Assembly (NCBI GenBank): GCA_964434865.1
Contig: CAYSWV010000004.1
Location: 1-64,000 of the forward strand
DNA length: 64,000 nucleotides
Source of the DNA: CAYSWV01 sp964434865
Lineage (GTDB): Bacteria; Cyanobacteriota; Cyanobacteriia; Thermostichales; Thermostichaceae
Direction of reading: 5' to 3'
The notes under the pieces are model-generated. The model was not told where the DNA came from. It ran no database searches and was given only the letters and a program-made list of their open reading frames with translations. Shown here one piece after another: positions 8,748 to 17,628 of this stretch. Positions within the stretch are counted from its first letter, which is position 1. Every line of letters begins with the position of its first letter. A program made the translations under genes and the position numbers.

Positions 8748-10583
8748 TTAATACATCAGTTGGATCGATCCAGGGGTCGAGTTTAATAAGGTGGGTGCGG
8801 CGGACACCACTACAGTTTGAGGTAAGTTAACACCATAAGCTCTAAGCACTTGAAGGGTATGGGACCAGGCATTAGAGTCTAACCCCTCGGCGGGAACGGT
8901 TGCAAAGATTTGCTCCAGATCTAGAAACAGATAAGCTTGCTGGGCTGACGATCTTTTAAGGTTAAGGTTTTGCCAGTTTGAAGAGGATTTTAAAGTCCGA
9001 TTACCCAGCACATGCTCCAAAGCAGCCAGAGATGAGGTTAGATAGAAGCGACCCTCGTGGTACAAATGGTAGGCTATCCCTTCTACAGGCAGCGGCTCCA
9101 GAACGTCAAGCTCCTGAAGCAAGCTATCCGGGTCATCACGCTCAAGATCAGGGGTGCCAGATTCAGTTTCAAGGGGATCGGCTTCGTCTTTAAACCCTTC
9201 TAACTGAGCAGGAATGGGTTGAGGGGCAGGTTGGGCATAGATGCCTTGTAGTTCAGACATTTGGGGTAGTTCAGCCGACTCCAACGGAACCGCCAGGGTT
9301 GCCTCCTTCACCCAAGCTATAGCCTCACCCCAGCTTTCGTTACTTAATGTCACCGGGATAGACTCTAATCCCAAAGTGGCTACCTTTTGATCTAAAGCTG
9401 ATTGAGCCGCCAAACTCTCTGGATCAGCTTCGGCCACTAAAATCCAATCGAAAGATGACGGAGTATCAGAGGCTAGAACAGCAAAGCCGTAGCGGTTCAT
9501 CCAACCCAAAAGATCTGGCTCCCAATTGAGGCCAGAGCCAGCTTCTAGATCTGAGATCCACTGACTGGGATTGAGTCCAAGCACCGAGTGAAGCTGCTTT
9601 AACCGCTGCCAATCGGGTAAAATCTGAGGACCTGTGACAGCAGCCAAGGTAGTTGTAGGAAGTGACTGGAAGAGTGGCTTTTTCTTTTTGGCTTTAGCGG
9701 TTGATTTAACCGGATTAGGTGGTGCTTCTGTTGGGGCTTCCCACTTAGCTACTGTATCAAGAGTTAGTCCTTGAACATTTAAATTAAAAGTTAAACCTAA
9801 CGATTGCAAGATCGGCTGGTACGATTCGAGATCCAGATAAGCCCAGCCTAGTTGAGCCTCCGGTAAGGCTTGCAGGATAGATTGATAGCCTGGGGTATTC
9901 ATTAGTGAAAATTGAGGTAGTTGCCAGGTATCAATAGCATCTCGAATGACGGCCGCCTGGTTAGCCATCAGCACATAATGATCTCCAAAGGCTGCCGCAA
10001 CTAATCGAGTAGGTCTGGCTTCAGATTGAGTCGAAACAATTTGAATCCCTTTATAGGTTTCAATCTCTAGGGGTTGCTGATTGAGATCTTGGTGTTGCCA
10101 AATGAGATTGAGGGTGGCGTTAGATTGATCCACATCTTCAGTTGAGAGGGCCACTAAAAAGTTGAGCTGAGAGTTATCGGTCGAGTCATTGGGATCAGGC
10201 TGAGACAGAGCTAGTAGGATTTCATCACCTAGCCAAGGCTGAACTTCATGACTAAAGTCGAGATTACCCAGGGTGAAGAGATCGCCAATAGGACCAGGAC
10301 CCTGAGCTGAGAACAGTTGTTGCCAGGCGCGCCGATTGGCCCGTCGTTGCTCAGGTGGCGTTAAGGCTTGGACCAACGATTGAACCTGTCTGAAAGGAGC
10401 TTTGAGCATCACAACCGCTGTGGCTGACTGAGGGATCAGCCGAATCGCTGCGGGGACTGAAGTGTGTTGCCGCAGTAGGGTCAGAGGACTTTGGGTTAGT
10501 AACCACGTCACCACCCCACCAAACATCAATACAATGATCAACATCGCTGCTACAGTCCCGCGCATGAGCTGACGTGGCGACAT
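8748..10583 (-). CDS. DUF3352 domain protein, membrane-anchored
   Basis: The ATG at 10583 (611 aa) is chosen because GAGGAG lies seven bases upstream; an in-frame ATG at 10688 would add 35 polar residues before the membrane anchor. One hydrophobic helix (residues about 8-29, TVAAMLIIVLMFGGVVTWLL) follows a short basic N-terminus, so most of the protein should lie outside the cytoplasmic membrane. The body matches the cyanobacterial DUF3352 pattern: SATAVVMLKAPF near the start, a GPIGDLFTLGNLDF segment, GDHYVLMAN, and LGWAYLDLESYQPIL. A lysine-rich linker (KSTAKAKKKK) separates two halves. The function of DUF3352 is not known. It is divergent from mutS, with a 165-bp shared upstream region. 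Confidence 0.75.
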   Translation of the reverse strand: MSPRQLMRGTVAAMLIIVLMFGGVVTWLLTQSPLTLLRQHTSVPAAIRLIPQSATAVVMLKAPFRQVQSLVQALTPPEQRRANRRAWQQLFSAQGPGPIGDLFTLGNLDFSHEVQPWLGDEILLALSQPDPNDSTDNSQLNFLVALSTEDVDQSNATLNLIWQHQDLNQQPLEIETYKGIQIVSTQSEARPTRLVAAAFGDHYVLMANQAAVIRDAIDTWQLPQFSLMNTPGYQSILQALPEAQLGWAYLDLESYQPILQSLGLTFNLNVQGLTLDTVAKWEAPTEAPPNPVKSTAKAKKKKPLFQSLPTTTLAAVTGPQILPDWQRLKQLHSVLGLNPSQWISDLEAGSGLNWEPDLLGWMNRYGFAVLASDTPSSFDWILVAEADPESLAAQSALDQKVATLGLESIPVTLSNESWGEAIAWVKEATLAVPLESAELPQMSELQGIYAQPAPQPIPAQLEGFKDEADPLETESGTPDLERDDPDSLLQELDVLEPLPVEGIAYHLYHEGRFYLTSSLAALEHVLGNRTLKSSSNWQNLNLKRSSAQQAYLFLDLEQIFATVPAEGLDSNAWSHTLQVLRAYGVNLPQTVVVSAAPTLLNSTPGSIQLMY

Positions 10584-10748
10584 GGTGAACTCCTCACTGA
10601 TTAATGGCAACTCGTGATGATTGTACTGCCCCAGATACCCTCTCGTTCCAGGTTGTGGCATCGTGTAACATTTCTGAACCCTGATCACCTGATCCGGTCA
10701 AGCATAGATCTTGGTGAGGTCCTGGCTTAGAATCATGAAGCTCATGTC

Positions 10749-13448
10749 ATGCCAGATTTGACTGCTATGTCCAGCGATCCCTGTGATCCCAAGTCAACCT
10801 CAACAGGATGGGATGTCTTTACGATCGAGGTCAACCAACTGACCCCCATGATGAGGCATTATGTCGAACTCAAACGGCAGTATCCTCAGGCCATTTTGAT
10901 GTATCGGTTGGGGGATTTCTATGAAATGTTTTTCCAAGATGCCCAAACTGTGGCTCGAGAACTGGAATTGGTGCTTACGGGTCGAGAAGCTGGATCGTTA
11001 GGTCGGATTCCCATGGCTGGGGTCCCCCATCATGCTCTAGAGCGCTATGCCGCCCAGCTGGTGAGTCGAGGCTATGCTATTGCTGTTTGTGAGCAAATGG
11101 AACCGGCTGAGCCAGGTTCAGGTCGTTTAGTCCGCCGCGAAGTGACCCGAGTGATCACACCCGGTACCGTCCTAGAAGAAGGCTTGCTACACTCTCGCCA
11201 GAATAACTATTTAGCGGCTGTTGTGTTGCTAGATAAGATGAGTACGCTACCCGCATCTTCAAAAGCAGTGGCCGGGACCCAAGCAACAACCATTGAATGG
11301 GGCTTAGCTTACACAGACATTTCAACAGGTGAATTTTGGGTCACTCAACACCGCGAAGCTCTCTCTCAGCGTCACCAACCCGATACGCTAGTTCAAGATC
11401 TGATTAGACTCCAACCTTCTGAAATTTTGTTGCCTGTGGATGAATTAGCTGGACTAGGCCTACTCCGACCCGGACAGCACTCGGATCGCCTGCCTCCAGG
11501 ATTACCCACCCAGTTTTGCTACACCTTAAGATCCCAACGTCCCTTTTTGTTGTCAGAAGCCAAAGCTGAGATCTTACAGATATTTCGGCTCCGGTCTCTA
11601 GAGGGGCTGGGCTGTGAGGGGATGCCTTTAGCTGTGCGGGCGGCGGGGGGCTTACTGGAGTATTTACGAGAAACCCAAAAAGGGATTGATTTGCATCTAC
11701 AACCGCCTCGTACTTACCAGATTACCGATTATTTGATGATTGATCCCCAAACTCGCCGCAACCTTGAGCTGACTCAAACCGTTCGTGAGGGCAGCTTCAA
11801 TGGATCTCTGCTTTGGGCTTTAGATCGAACCCGCACCGCTATGGGAAGTCGGGCCTTACGTCGTTGGATTTTACAACCGTTACTCCAGCCGCATCGGATT
11901 CAGCAACGACAGATCACCATTACTGAACTGGTGGAAAACGGTCATCTCCGGACTCAACTCTTATCCCTACTAGGCAGTATCTACGACTTAGAACGCTTAT
12001 CAGGGCGAGTGGGGTCAGGCACAGCTAGTGCTCGTGATCTAGTCGGTTTGGGTCAATCCTTAGATAAACTCCATGATCTGGCTAGACTACTGGAACCAGC
12101 TGAAACGCCTCTGCTCTGCCAGCTACAATCCGTTGATCCAGCCCTAGATCAGCTCAGTCAGCTCCTTCAACAAACCTTAGTCCCCTCTCCACCCTTAATC
12201 TTGACCGAGGGCGGCTTAATCCGAGCTGGTGTAGACCCAACTTTAGATCAACTCCGCTCCCAAGCTGATGACGATCGCCAATGGATTGCTAATTTAGAAA
12301 AAAGTGAACGGGATCGGACCGGTATTCAAACCTTAAAGGTGGGATTTACCAAAGCCTTTGGCTACTACATCAGTATCAGTCGGGCCAAAACAAAACAAGC
12401 GCCAGATAACTACATCCGCAAACAAACCCTCACCAATGAGGAGCGCTACATTACACCGGAGTTAAAAGAACGAGAAGCCCGAGTCCTCAATGCCCAGGTT
12501 GACATTAATCAACGTGAGTTTGAACTATTTCTAGAACTCCGACAAAAAGCAGGCCATGATGCTGAGCTAGTTCGATCAGTGGCCCAAGGTATTGCGACTG
12601 TTGATGCGTTGGCTGGCCTGGCCGAAGTTGCCGTTTATCATCACTATTGTTGTCCAGAGATCACCACTAATCGCACCCTCAATATTGACAAAGGCCGTCA
12701 TCCTGTGGTTGAACAAACCTTACCCCCTGGATTATTTGTCCCTAATTCAGTTTTATTAGGTACACCCCAGTCGGCTGATCTGATTGTGCTGACAGGTCCT
12801 AACGCCAGTGGCAAATCTATCTATTTACGTCAAATTGGTTTAATTCAAATTATGGCTCAAATCGGATCCTATGTTCCGGCTGAGTTTGCTGAGCTAGGCA
12901 TTTGTGATCGAATTTTTACTCGTGTGGGTGCTGTAGATGACATTGCCACGGGTCAGTCTACCTTTATGGTTGAAATGAATGAAACCGCGAATATCCTCAA
13001 CCATGCTAGCGATCGATCATTGGTGTTACTGGATGAGATCGGTCGAGGTACAGCCACGTTTGATGGTCTCTCGATCGCGTGGGCCGTAGCTGAATATCTA
13101 GCCACAACCCTTCAGTCTCGAACGATCTTTGCTACTCACTATCATGAAATGAATCAACTGGCCGTAACCTTATCTAATGTCGCTAATTTTCAAGTGGTGG
13201 TGAAGGAATTAGACCATGAAATTGTCTTTCTGCATCAAGTCCAAGCAGGAGGGGCTGATAAGTCATACGGCATCGAGGTCGGTCGAATGGCAGGTCTACC
13301 TGATCCGGTGATCCAACGAGCACGGCAGGTAATGGCTCAGGTTGAAAAACACAGTCGGATTGGACTAGGATTACGGTCTCAGGGCCAAGATCTCTCCAAG
13401 ATCCAAGCAGAGGACACCCCAAACGAGCAGATGACTTTGTTCGAATAA
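10749..13448 (+). CDS. mutS: DNA mismatch repair protein MutS
   Basis: An 899-aa MutS1. The N-terminal mismatch-recognition domain carries the Phe-x-Glu motif (RLGDFYEMFFQDA) that inserts at the mismatch. The ATPase domain has Walker A GPNASGKS at residues 683-690 and Walker B LLDEIGRGTATFDG, followed by FATHYHEM. The C-terminus ends in the usual short acidic segment (EQMTLFE). MutS binds mispaired bases and recruits MutL in the cytoplasm. Length and domain order are normal for cyanobacteria, with a small extension before the first domain. It reads away from the DUF3352 gene and no mutL is nearby. Confidence 0.97.
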   Translation: MPDLTAMSSDPCDPKSTSTGWDVFTIEVNQLTPMMRHYVELKRQYPQAILMYRLGDFYEMFFQDAQTVARELELVLTGREAGSLGRIPMAGVPHHALERYAAQLVSRGYAIAVCEQMEPAEPGSGRLVRREVTRVITPGTVLEEGLLHSRQNNYLAAVVLLDKMSTLPASSKAVAGTQATTIEWGLAYTDISTGEFWVTQHREALSQRHQPDTLVQDLIRLQPSEILLPVDELAGLGLLRPGQHSDRLPPGLPTQFCYTLRSQRPFLLSEAKAEILQIFRLRSLEGLGCEGMPLAVRAAGGLLEYLRETQKGIDLHLQPPRTYQITDYLMIDPQTRRNLELTQTVREGSFNGSLLWALDRTRTAMGSRALRRWILQPLLQPHRIQQRQITITELVENGHLRTQLLSLLGSIYDLERLSGRVGSGTASARDLVGLGQSLDKLHDLARLLEPAETPLLCQLQSVDPALDQLSQLLQQTLVPSPPLILTEGGLIRAGVDPTLDQLRSQADDDRQWIANLEKSERDRTGIQTLKVGFTKAFGYYISISRAKTKQAPDNYIRKQTLTNEERYITPELKEREARVLNAQVDINQREFELFLELRQKAGHDAELVRSVAQGIATVDALAGLAEVAVYHHYCCPEITTNRTLNIDKGRHPVVEQTLPPGLFVPNSVLLGTPQSADLIVLTGPNASGKSIYLRQIGLIQIMAQIGSYVPAEFAELGICDRIFTRVGAVDDIATGQSTFMVEMNETANILNHASDRSLVLLDEIGRGTATFDGLSIAWAVAEYLATTLQSRTIFATHYHEMNQLAVTLSNVANFQVVVKELDHEIVFLHQVQAGGADKSYGIEVGRMAGLPDPVIQRARQVMAQVEKHSRIGLGLRSQGQDLSKIQAEDTPNEQMTLFE

Positions 13449-13571
13449 TGGACTCAATAGTTTGGGTAGAAGATAACTCAAGCTCAAAATAAGGTTCTAG
13501 CTAGCTCTTAGCTTATGATTAGGAGTCGCTTTTGTGTCTTGTTCGTAGTGATGTGCAGGTTGTGAATCCTC

Positions 13572-13985
13572 ATGGTCGAGAAAAGTGTAATGAAGGTGGT
13601 GGCTATGCGCCTTATGCCAGGAGCTGATCTGAAATCAGTCTTGATATCTCATTGCCTTGAGTCTGGAATCGAGGCTGCTTGTATTGTCAGCTGCGTTGGT
13701 AGCCTAAAGAGAGTTGTACTTCGTTTTGCAAACCAATCAGATCTGACAGTGCTGGATGATAAGTTTGAAATTGTCTCCTTGGAAGGCACTGTTTCTAAAG
13801 AAGGAGCACATTTGCATATTTCTATCTCAGATAGTGGTGGAAGAGTGCTTGGTGGACACCTTGCTGAGGGATCATTTATTTACACAACAGGTGAGCTTGT
13901 GCTTGGGGTATTAGAAGATATCCTATTCAAAAGAGAGATGGATCCTATGACTGGGTTTAAGGAGCTACAGATATTCAAAAAATAA
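13572..13985 (+). CDS. PPC/DUF296 domain protein
   Basis: A 137-aa single-domain protein matching the PPC (plants and prokaryotes conserved, DUF296) fold: LMPGADLKSVL near the start, ACIVSCVGSLKRVVLRFA, EGTVS, then GAHLHISISDSGGRVLGGHL. The HLH and the later histidine in GGHL are the conserved putative metal-binding residues. In plants the domain accompanies AT-hook DNA-binding motifs, which are absent here. Bacterial single-domain versions are about this length and lack a defined function. Its last 48 coding bases are repeated after the N gap because the two contigs overlap, so the gene is complete, not duplicated. Confidence 0.85.
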   Translation: MVEKSVMKVVAMRLMPGADLKSVLISHCLESGIEAACIVSCVGSLKRVVLRFANQSDLTVLDDKFEIVSLEGTVSKEGAHLHISISDSGGRVLGGHLAEGSFIYTTGELVLGVLEDILFKREMDPMTGFKELQIFKK

Positions 13986-14147
13986 TTTCATCNNNNNNNN
14001 NNNNNNNNNNNNNNNNNNNNNNNNNNNNNNNNNNNNNNNNNNNNNNNNNNNNNNNNNNNNNNNNNNNNNNNNNNNNNNNNNNNNNNNNNNNNATGGATCC
14101 TATGACTGGGTTTAAGGAGCTACAGATATTCAAAAAATAATTTCATC
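13938..14147. other. Assembly gap: 100 N between identical 55-bp contig ends
   Basis: Bases 13938-13992 and 14093-14147 are identical (55 bp, beginning ATGGATCCTATGACTGG) and flank a run of 100 N at 13993-14092. The repeat equals the 3' end of the PPC gene. Identical ends of this exact length on both gaps in the window point to a de Bruijn assembler with k=55 whose overlapping contigs were joined by a default-length spacer. The true sequence probably has one copy and no gap. The 216 bp from 14148 to 14363 hold no gene that I can recognise. Confidence 0.85.
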
Positions 14148-14363
14148 CACACTGTTGGAATTGAGATCAATCTTTTCTAGTTCTGCTGTTGCTATCTCGT
14201 TACCTGTTGCGACTTAGCGTTGAAATTTGATAATTGCTTTGATTAGCAGTGATCCCAGGGTAATCATAGAGCATGATTTTAGCTAAAAAACGGCTAACAC
14301 GATTAGCCTGAAAACGATCACATAATTCTTAGCTTTGGGCACATCAAAGTCGAGAGTACAGTT

Positions 14364-14918
14364 TCAATGCAACATAATTCTTTTTAAGAGACAAGTTAGC
14401 GGTGCGAATAAGCCAGCCAGTTCTTCCTCTTGAGTCCAGAAAACCATTGCATACCAGGTTTGAGGGCCGAATACTCCATCTGGATCTAAACCATATTCCT
14501 CTTGAAAACTCTTTAAAGCAGATTCAGTCTCTGAATCAAAGTGACCATTTACATTTCCAGCATAATACTTCAAGGATACTAGTGCATGTTGGAGGGTTGA
14601 GATGGATTCACCGTGATCCCCAAGCTGTAGGATCTCTGGTTCTAGCTTATGGAGAATTGCAATAGTATTTTCTTTCCCAGATCCCGATGAACTGATGCCA
14701 TCAGGTACATTCATCACTCTGTCAGAAGTTGAGAGGACTAGTTTAGATGTCGGGTAATGAATACCACGGTAAAGCAGCTCTGTATCTTGTATGCCTATAG
14801 GCTGCCCTGAATCATGAAGCATAAAGCGTTGTCCCCGATCGGAGGATGTTGTGCTAGGAGAAGAATGTTGAGAGGTTGGTTGGTAGAAAACACCTCGGAA
14901 ACAAGACAGCATAGTCAT
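14364..14918 (-). CDS. Peptidoglycan-binding domain (PGBD1) protein
   Basis: A 184-aa protein whose C-terminal half (residues about 95-160) is a PG_binding_1 three-helix domain: LQLGDHGESISTLQHALV, then YYAGNVNGHFDSETESALK and FQEEYGLDPDGVFGPQTW. Such domains bind cell-wall peptidoglycan and usually target a hydrolase, but no catalytic domain is present here. The N-terminal half is polar and serine-rich, with no clear signal peptide, so how it would reach the wall is unclear. The start codon is uncertain: ATG codons occur at residues 1 and 3 without a strong ribosome site. No operon partner is visible. Confidence 0.75.
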   Translation of the reverse strand: MTMLSCFRGVFYQPTSQHSSPSTTSSDRGQRFMLHDSGQPIGIQDTELLYRGIHYPTSKLVLSTSDRVMNVPDGISSSGSGKENTIAILHKLEPEILQLGDHGESISTLQHALVSLKYYAGNVNGHFDSETESALKSFQEEYGLDPDGVFGPQTWYAMVFWTQEEELAGLFAPLTCLLKRIMLH

Positions 14919-15369
14919 AGTATTTACTTGAATTCTTAGAACATGATATTGGTCCGAGCTTGAGAAAGTGCTGACTTATCTCACGGAGCCTCAGTGAGCA
15001 AAATCACAAAGCCCAATTTAGGATATCTTTTCTGCAGGTATGTCTGTATCAAGAGTTACAAAATTTTACTTCTCAGGATTGGGAACAAGACCTACGTCAA
15101 TGGTGATTACCTCACAGATCTTCAAATTTACCTGTCTCATTACTGATTTTGTTATGGAAAGGAGGATTCTATGTTTAAACTTTCAGTGATTCAAAGTTGT
15201 CTTTGGCAGTCTACTCTTTATTTCAAGTTTTTTTGACCTCGCTAAATTAACAGTTGTCACAAATACTAATAGATTCATTCAATTACCAAGGGTGCTAGGG
15301 CTTCCCCTTTGGCCAATCCTCCGGTAACAATAGAGGCGAAGAGACTAACTTCATAGATCACATAATGTT
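14919..15369. other. Intergenic region between divergent peptidoglycan-binding gene and comEC
   Basis: This 451-bp region is AT-rich. The only notable object is a very short open frame at 15171 with an excellent ribosome site, listed separately. I see no RNA gene, no repeat family and no terminator with a clear stem. Confidence 0.5.
15171..15236 (+). CDS. Candidate 21-aa small ORF with near-perfect ribosome binding site
   Basis: AAAGGAGG at 15158-15165 sits five bases before the ATG at 15171. The frame encodes 21 residues (MFKLSVIQSCLWQSTLYFKF plus F) and stops at 15234-15236 after a run of T. The ribosome site is better than that of most genes in the window, which is why it is listed. The peptide is hydrophobic with two lysines and could be a small membrane peptide or a leader peptide for comEC, whose start is 134 bp downstream. 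A chance match to the Shine-Dalgarno sequence is the main alternative. Confidence 0.25.
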   Translation: MFKLSVIQSCLWQSTLYFKFF

Positions 15370-17628
15370 ATGGAAAGCACATATTTAATTGGATTAGGTT
15401 GGATCCTAGGTTTACTCTCACGCTTACTGCCTCAAATAGGGCCGTCTTGGGGCTGGGCTGTACCTATGATAGCTGGCTTAGCTGGGGCTATAGCATTCCG
15501 ACAGCGGCCCCGATTAGCTCGAACCGTTTTAGTTGCCGGGGTGGTTTCCTTACTAGCCTGGTTCTACTTAGGGCTGCGGGCCCCGACGCCAGATGCATTG
15601 GATGTGAGCCGATTTGCACCGTCACGTCAGGCTGTTGTTGTGGGTCAAGTCCTTACCGATCCCCAACAAACTCGGAGTGGGCGGGAGCGCTTTTGGCTTG
15701 AGACTACTCAATACATACCCGAAGAGGGGCAACCTGAACCTGCAACTGGTAAGATCTACACCACCTTGAATCCTGATGTTATTGAAAATTTAGATATTCA
15801 TCCCAGCCAAGTGATTCAAATCAGAGGTTCGCTATACCTGCCCAGCCCAGCTTCTAATCCAGGAGGATTTGATTTTCAGAAATACTTAGCTCAGCAAGGT
15901 GCTTTTGCCGGGATTAGTGCTTATGAGATTGAAGTAGTTGATCCTGGGCGTGATTGGGGTGGTTGGGCTTTGAGACGACGAATCCGAGGAGCTTTAGTCG
16001 ATAGCTTGGGACCTACTCAGGGTGAACTCCTGTCATCCATGGTGCTGGGATCTAGAGCCGCCGAGCTGGACTACGATCTCAGAGATACTTTTCGCCGGGT
16101 GGGCCTATCTCATGTCCTGGCAGCTTCGGGTTTTCACGTCTCTCTTTTAATTGCAGTGGTGATCGCTTTAGTCAACTCAGCATCCCCTCGACAGCAACAG
16201 ATTGTTGTCTTTTCGACTTTAGGCATCTACATTCTACTGACAGGCTTTAGTCCATCTGTGCTGAGAGCCTCACTCATGGGTGTGGCCGCTACTCTGATGT
16301 TGACTGAACCTGATTTGAAAAAGAAAGCTAAGCTTCAACCTTTGGGTGTGCTCCTGGTCGCAGCTATCCTGTTGCTGATCTGGAAGCCCACTTGGATCTC
16401 AGATATTGGGTTTTTGTTAAGTTTTGCTGCAACTTTAGGGCTATTAGTTAGTGTTGAACCTTTTACCAAACGGTTAGATTGGCTGCCTTTAGGGCTGGCT
16501 GTCCCGGTAGCGGTTACTCTCTCGGCCCAGTTATGGACGTTACCGTTACAAATGCTTTTCTTTGGTCAGATCCCTAACTATTCTTTGGTGGCCAACCTCG
16601 CTACCCTGATGTTTATTATCGTCTTGGCTGTGATTGGGTTTGGAGTCTGCGGGATTGCACTAGTGAGTCCAGCTACCGCCACGTTAGTTGCGGCCCCATT
16701 GCAGTTCATTATCACTCCCTTAATCAATATTGTGAGCTGGATCGGCAGTTGGCCCCGAGCCACCTATTACGTGGGTCAAGTATCCTGGGTTCAGTGTGCT
16801 ATTTTGTACGGCGTCTTAGGTAGCATCGCCTTCTGGCCGTATTGGCGAGAGCGGGTCCGTTTAGTTGGCACGGCTGCAATTATGATCATGATTGTGTGGC
16901 TGCCCAACTTTATTCCAGGGCCATCAGTTCAAATTACAGCTCTGGCCACCCGACAAGCCCCAGTCATGGTGATCCAAACCCGGCGAGAAGTGATTGTCAT
17001 TAACAGTGGATCAAGCAACACGGTTCAGTATACATTATTGCCCTTTTTGCGAAATCAAGGCATTGGCCATATTGATCATGCTGTAGCTACTGCACCGGAA
17101 GGTGGCCTCAATGCAGGCTGGTTAATGTTGCTCGATGAGGTTTCAGTCGATACATTTTGGTCGGGCACTACCGTTGAAGTATCTGGAGCTTACCGGGATG
17201 TGGTTGATAAGCTAAATTCCCGTAACGTTGAGTATCGGCAATTGCAACCCGGTGGACGCCTTACTACAAGTGATTTGATTGACCTCCAAGCGCTTCACTC
17301 CACCCCCTTAGTGTTGGGATTAGAAGTAAATGCTCAACCTACAGCGAATTGGTTACTGATCGGGACAGCCAGTTCAGGAGTCCAGTCTACACTTGTGGGA
17401 TCAGTACCTGTCCCCATTGAATGGGTTTGGTGGGATGGTGGGGCTTTATCAGTAGACTTACTCCAGCAACATCAGGTGGCCGGGGGCATTACCACCAATG
17501 GATGGCAAGAAGAACTGCCCTGGTTTAGCAGCAGTGGCCGAGAGCTTTATGATACTGAGCGAGATGGAGCTCTAACTTGGAAACCCCCCAATCAGATTGA
17601 AACCCTAAACGTTGCCATTGACCAATGA
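15370..17628 (+). CDS. comEC: ComEC/Rec2-family DNA uptake channel protein, degenerate C-terminal domain
   Basis: A 752-aa polytopic membrane protein. The N-terminal two hydrophobic helices and the DUF4131/OB-like segment (VVGQVLTDPQQT...QVIQIRGSL) are followed by the competence domain with its hallmark LSHVLAASGFHVSLL and many transmembrane helices (residues about 230-520). Family members pass single-stranded DNA across the inner membrane during transformation. The C-terminal region (about 525-730) corresponds to the metallo-beta-lactamase-like domain but lacks the HxHxDH metal site: where DxxLxSHxDxDH is expected the sequence reads GHIDHAVATAPEGG. The 3' end overlaps hemH by 24 bp tail to tail. 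Functional natural competence cannot be judged from this gene alone. Confidence 0.88.
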   Translation: MESTYLIGLGWILGLLSRLLPQIGPSWGWAVPMIAGLAGAIAFRQRPRLARTVLVAGVVSLLAWFYLGLRAPTPDALDVSRFAPSRQAVVVGQVLTDPQQTRSGRERFWLETTQYIPEEGQPEPATGKIYTTLNPDVIENLDIHPSQVIQIRGSLYLPSPASNPGGFDFQKYLAQQGAFAGISAYEIEVVDPGRDWGGWALRRRIRGALVDSLGPTQGELLSSMVLGSRAAELDYDLRDTFRRVGLSHVLAASGFHVSLLIAVVIALVNSASPRQQQIVVFSTLGIYILLTGFSPSVLRASLMGVAATLMLTEPDLKKKAKLQPLGVLLVAAILLLIWKPTWISDIGFLLSFAATLGLLVSVEPFTKRLDWLPLGLAVPVAVTLSAQLWTLPLQMLFFGQIPNYSLVANLATLMFIIVLAVIGFGVCGIALVSPATATLVAAPLQFIITPLINIVSWIGSWPRATYYVGQVSWVQCAILYGVLGSIAFWPYWRERVRLVGTAAIMIMIVWLPNFIPGPSVQITALATRQAPVMVIQTRREVIVINSGSSNTVQYTLLPFLRNQGIGHIDHAVATAPEGGLNAGWLMLLDEVSVDTFWSGTTVEVSGAYRDVVDKLNSRNVEYRQLQPGGRLTTSDLIDLQALHSTPLVLGLEVNAQPTANWLLIGTASSGVQSTLVGSVPVPIEWVWWDGGALSVDLLQQHQVAGGITTNGWQEELPWFSSSGRELYDTERDGALTWKPPNQIETLNVAIDQ

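Noticed and set aside
13938..14147. Direct repeats flanking a mobile element or a duplicated gene end
   Set aside because: Exact 55-bp length equal to the other gap and a 100-N spacer show contig overlap.
17605..17628. Frameshift that removed the Hlip tail of hemH
   Set aside because: No NGRxAM-like helix occurs in any frame after the stop; comEC coding sequence on the other strand occupies the space.
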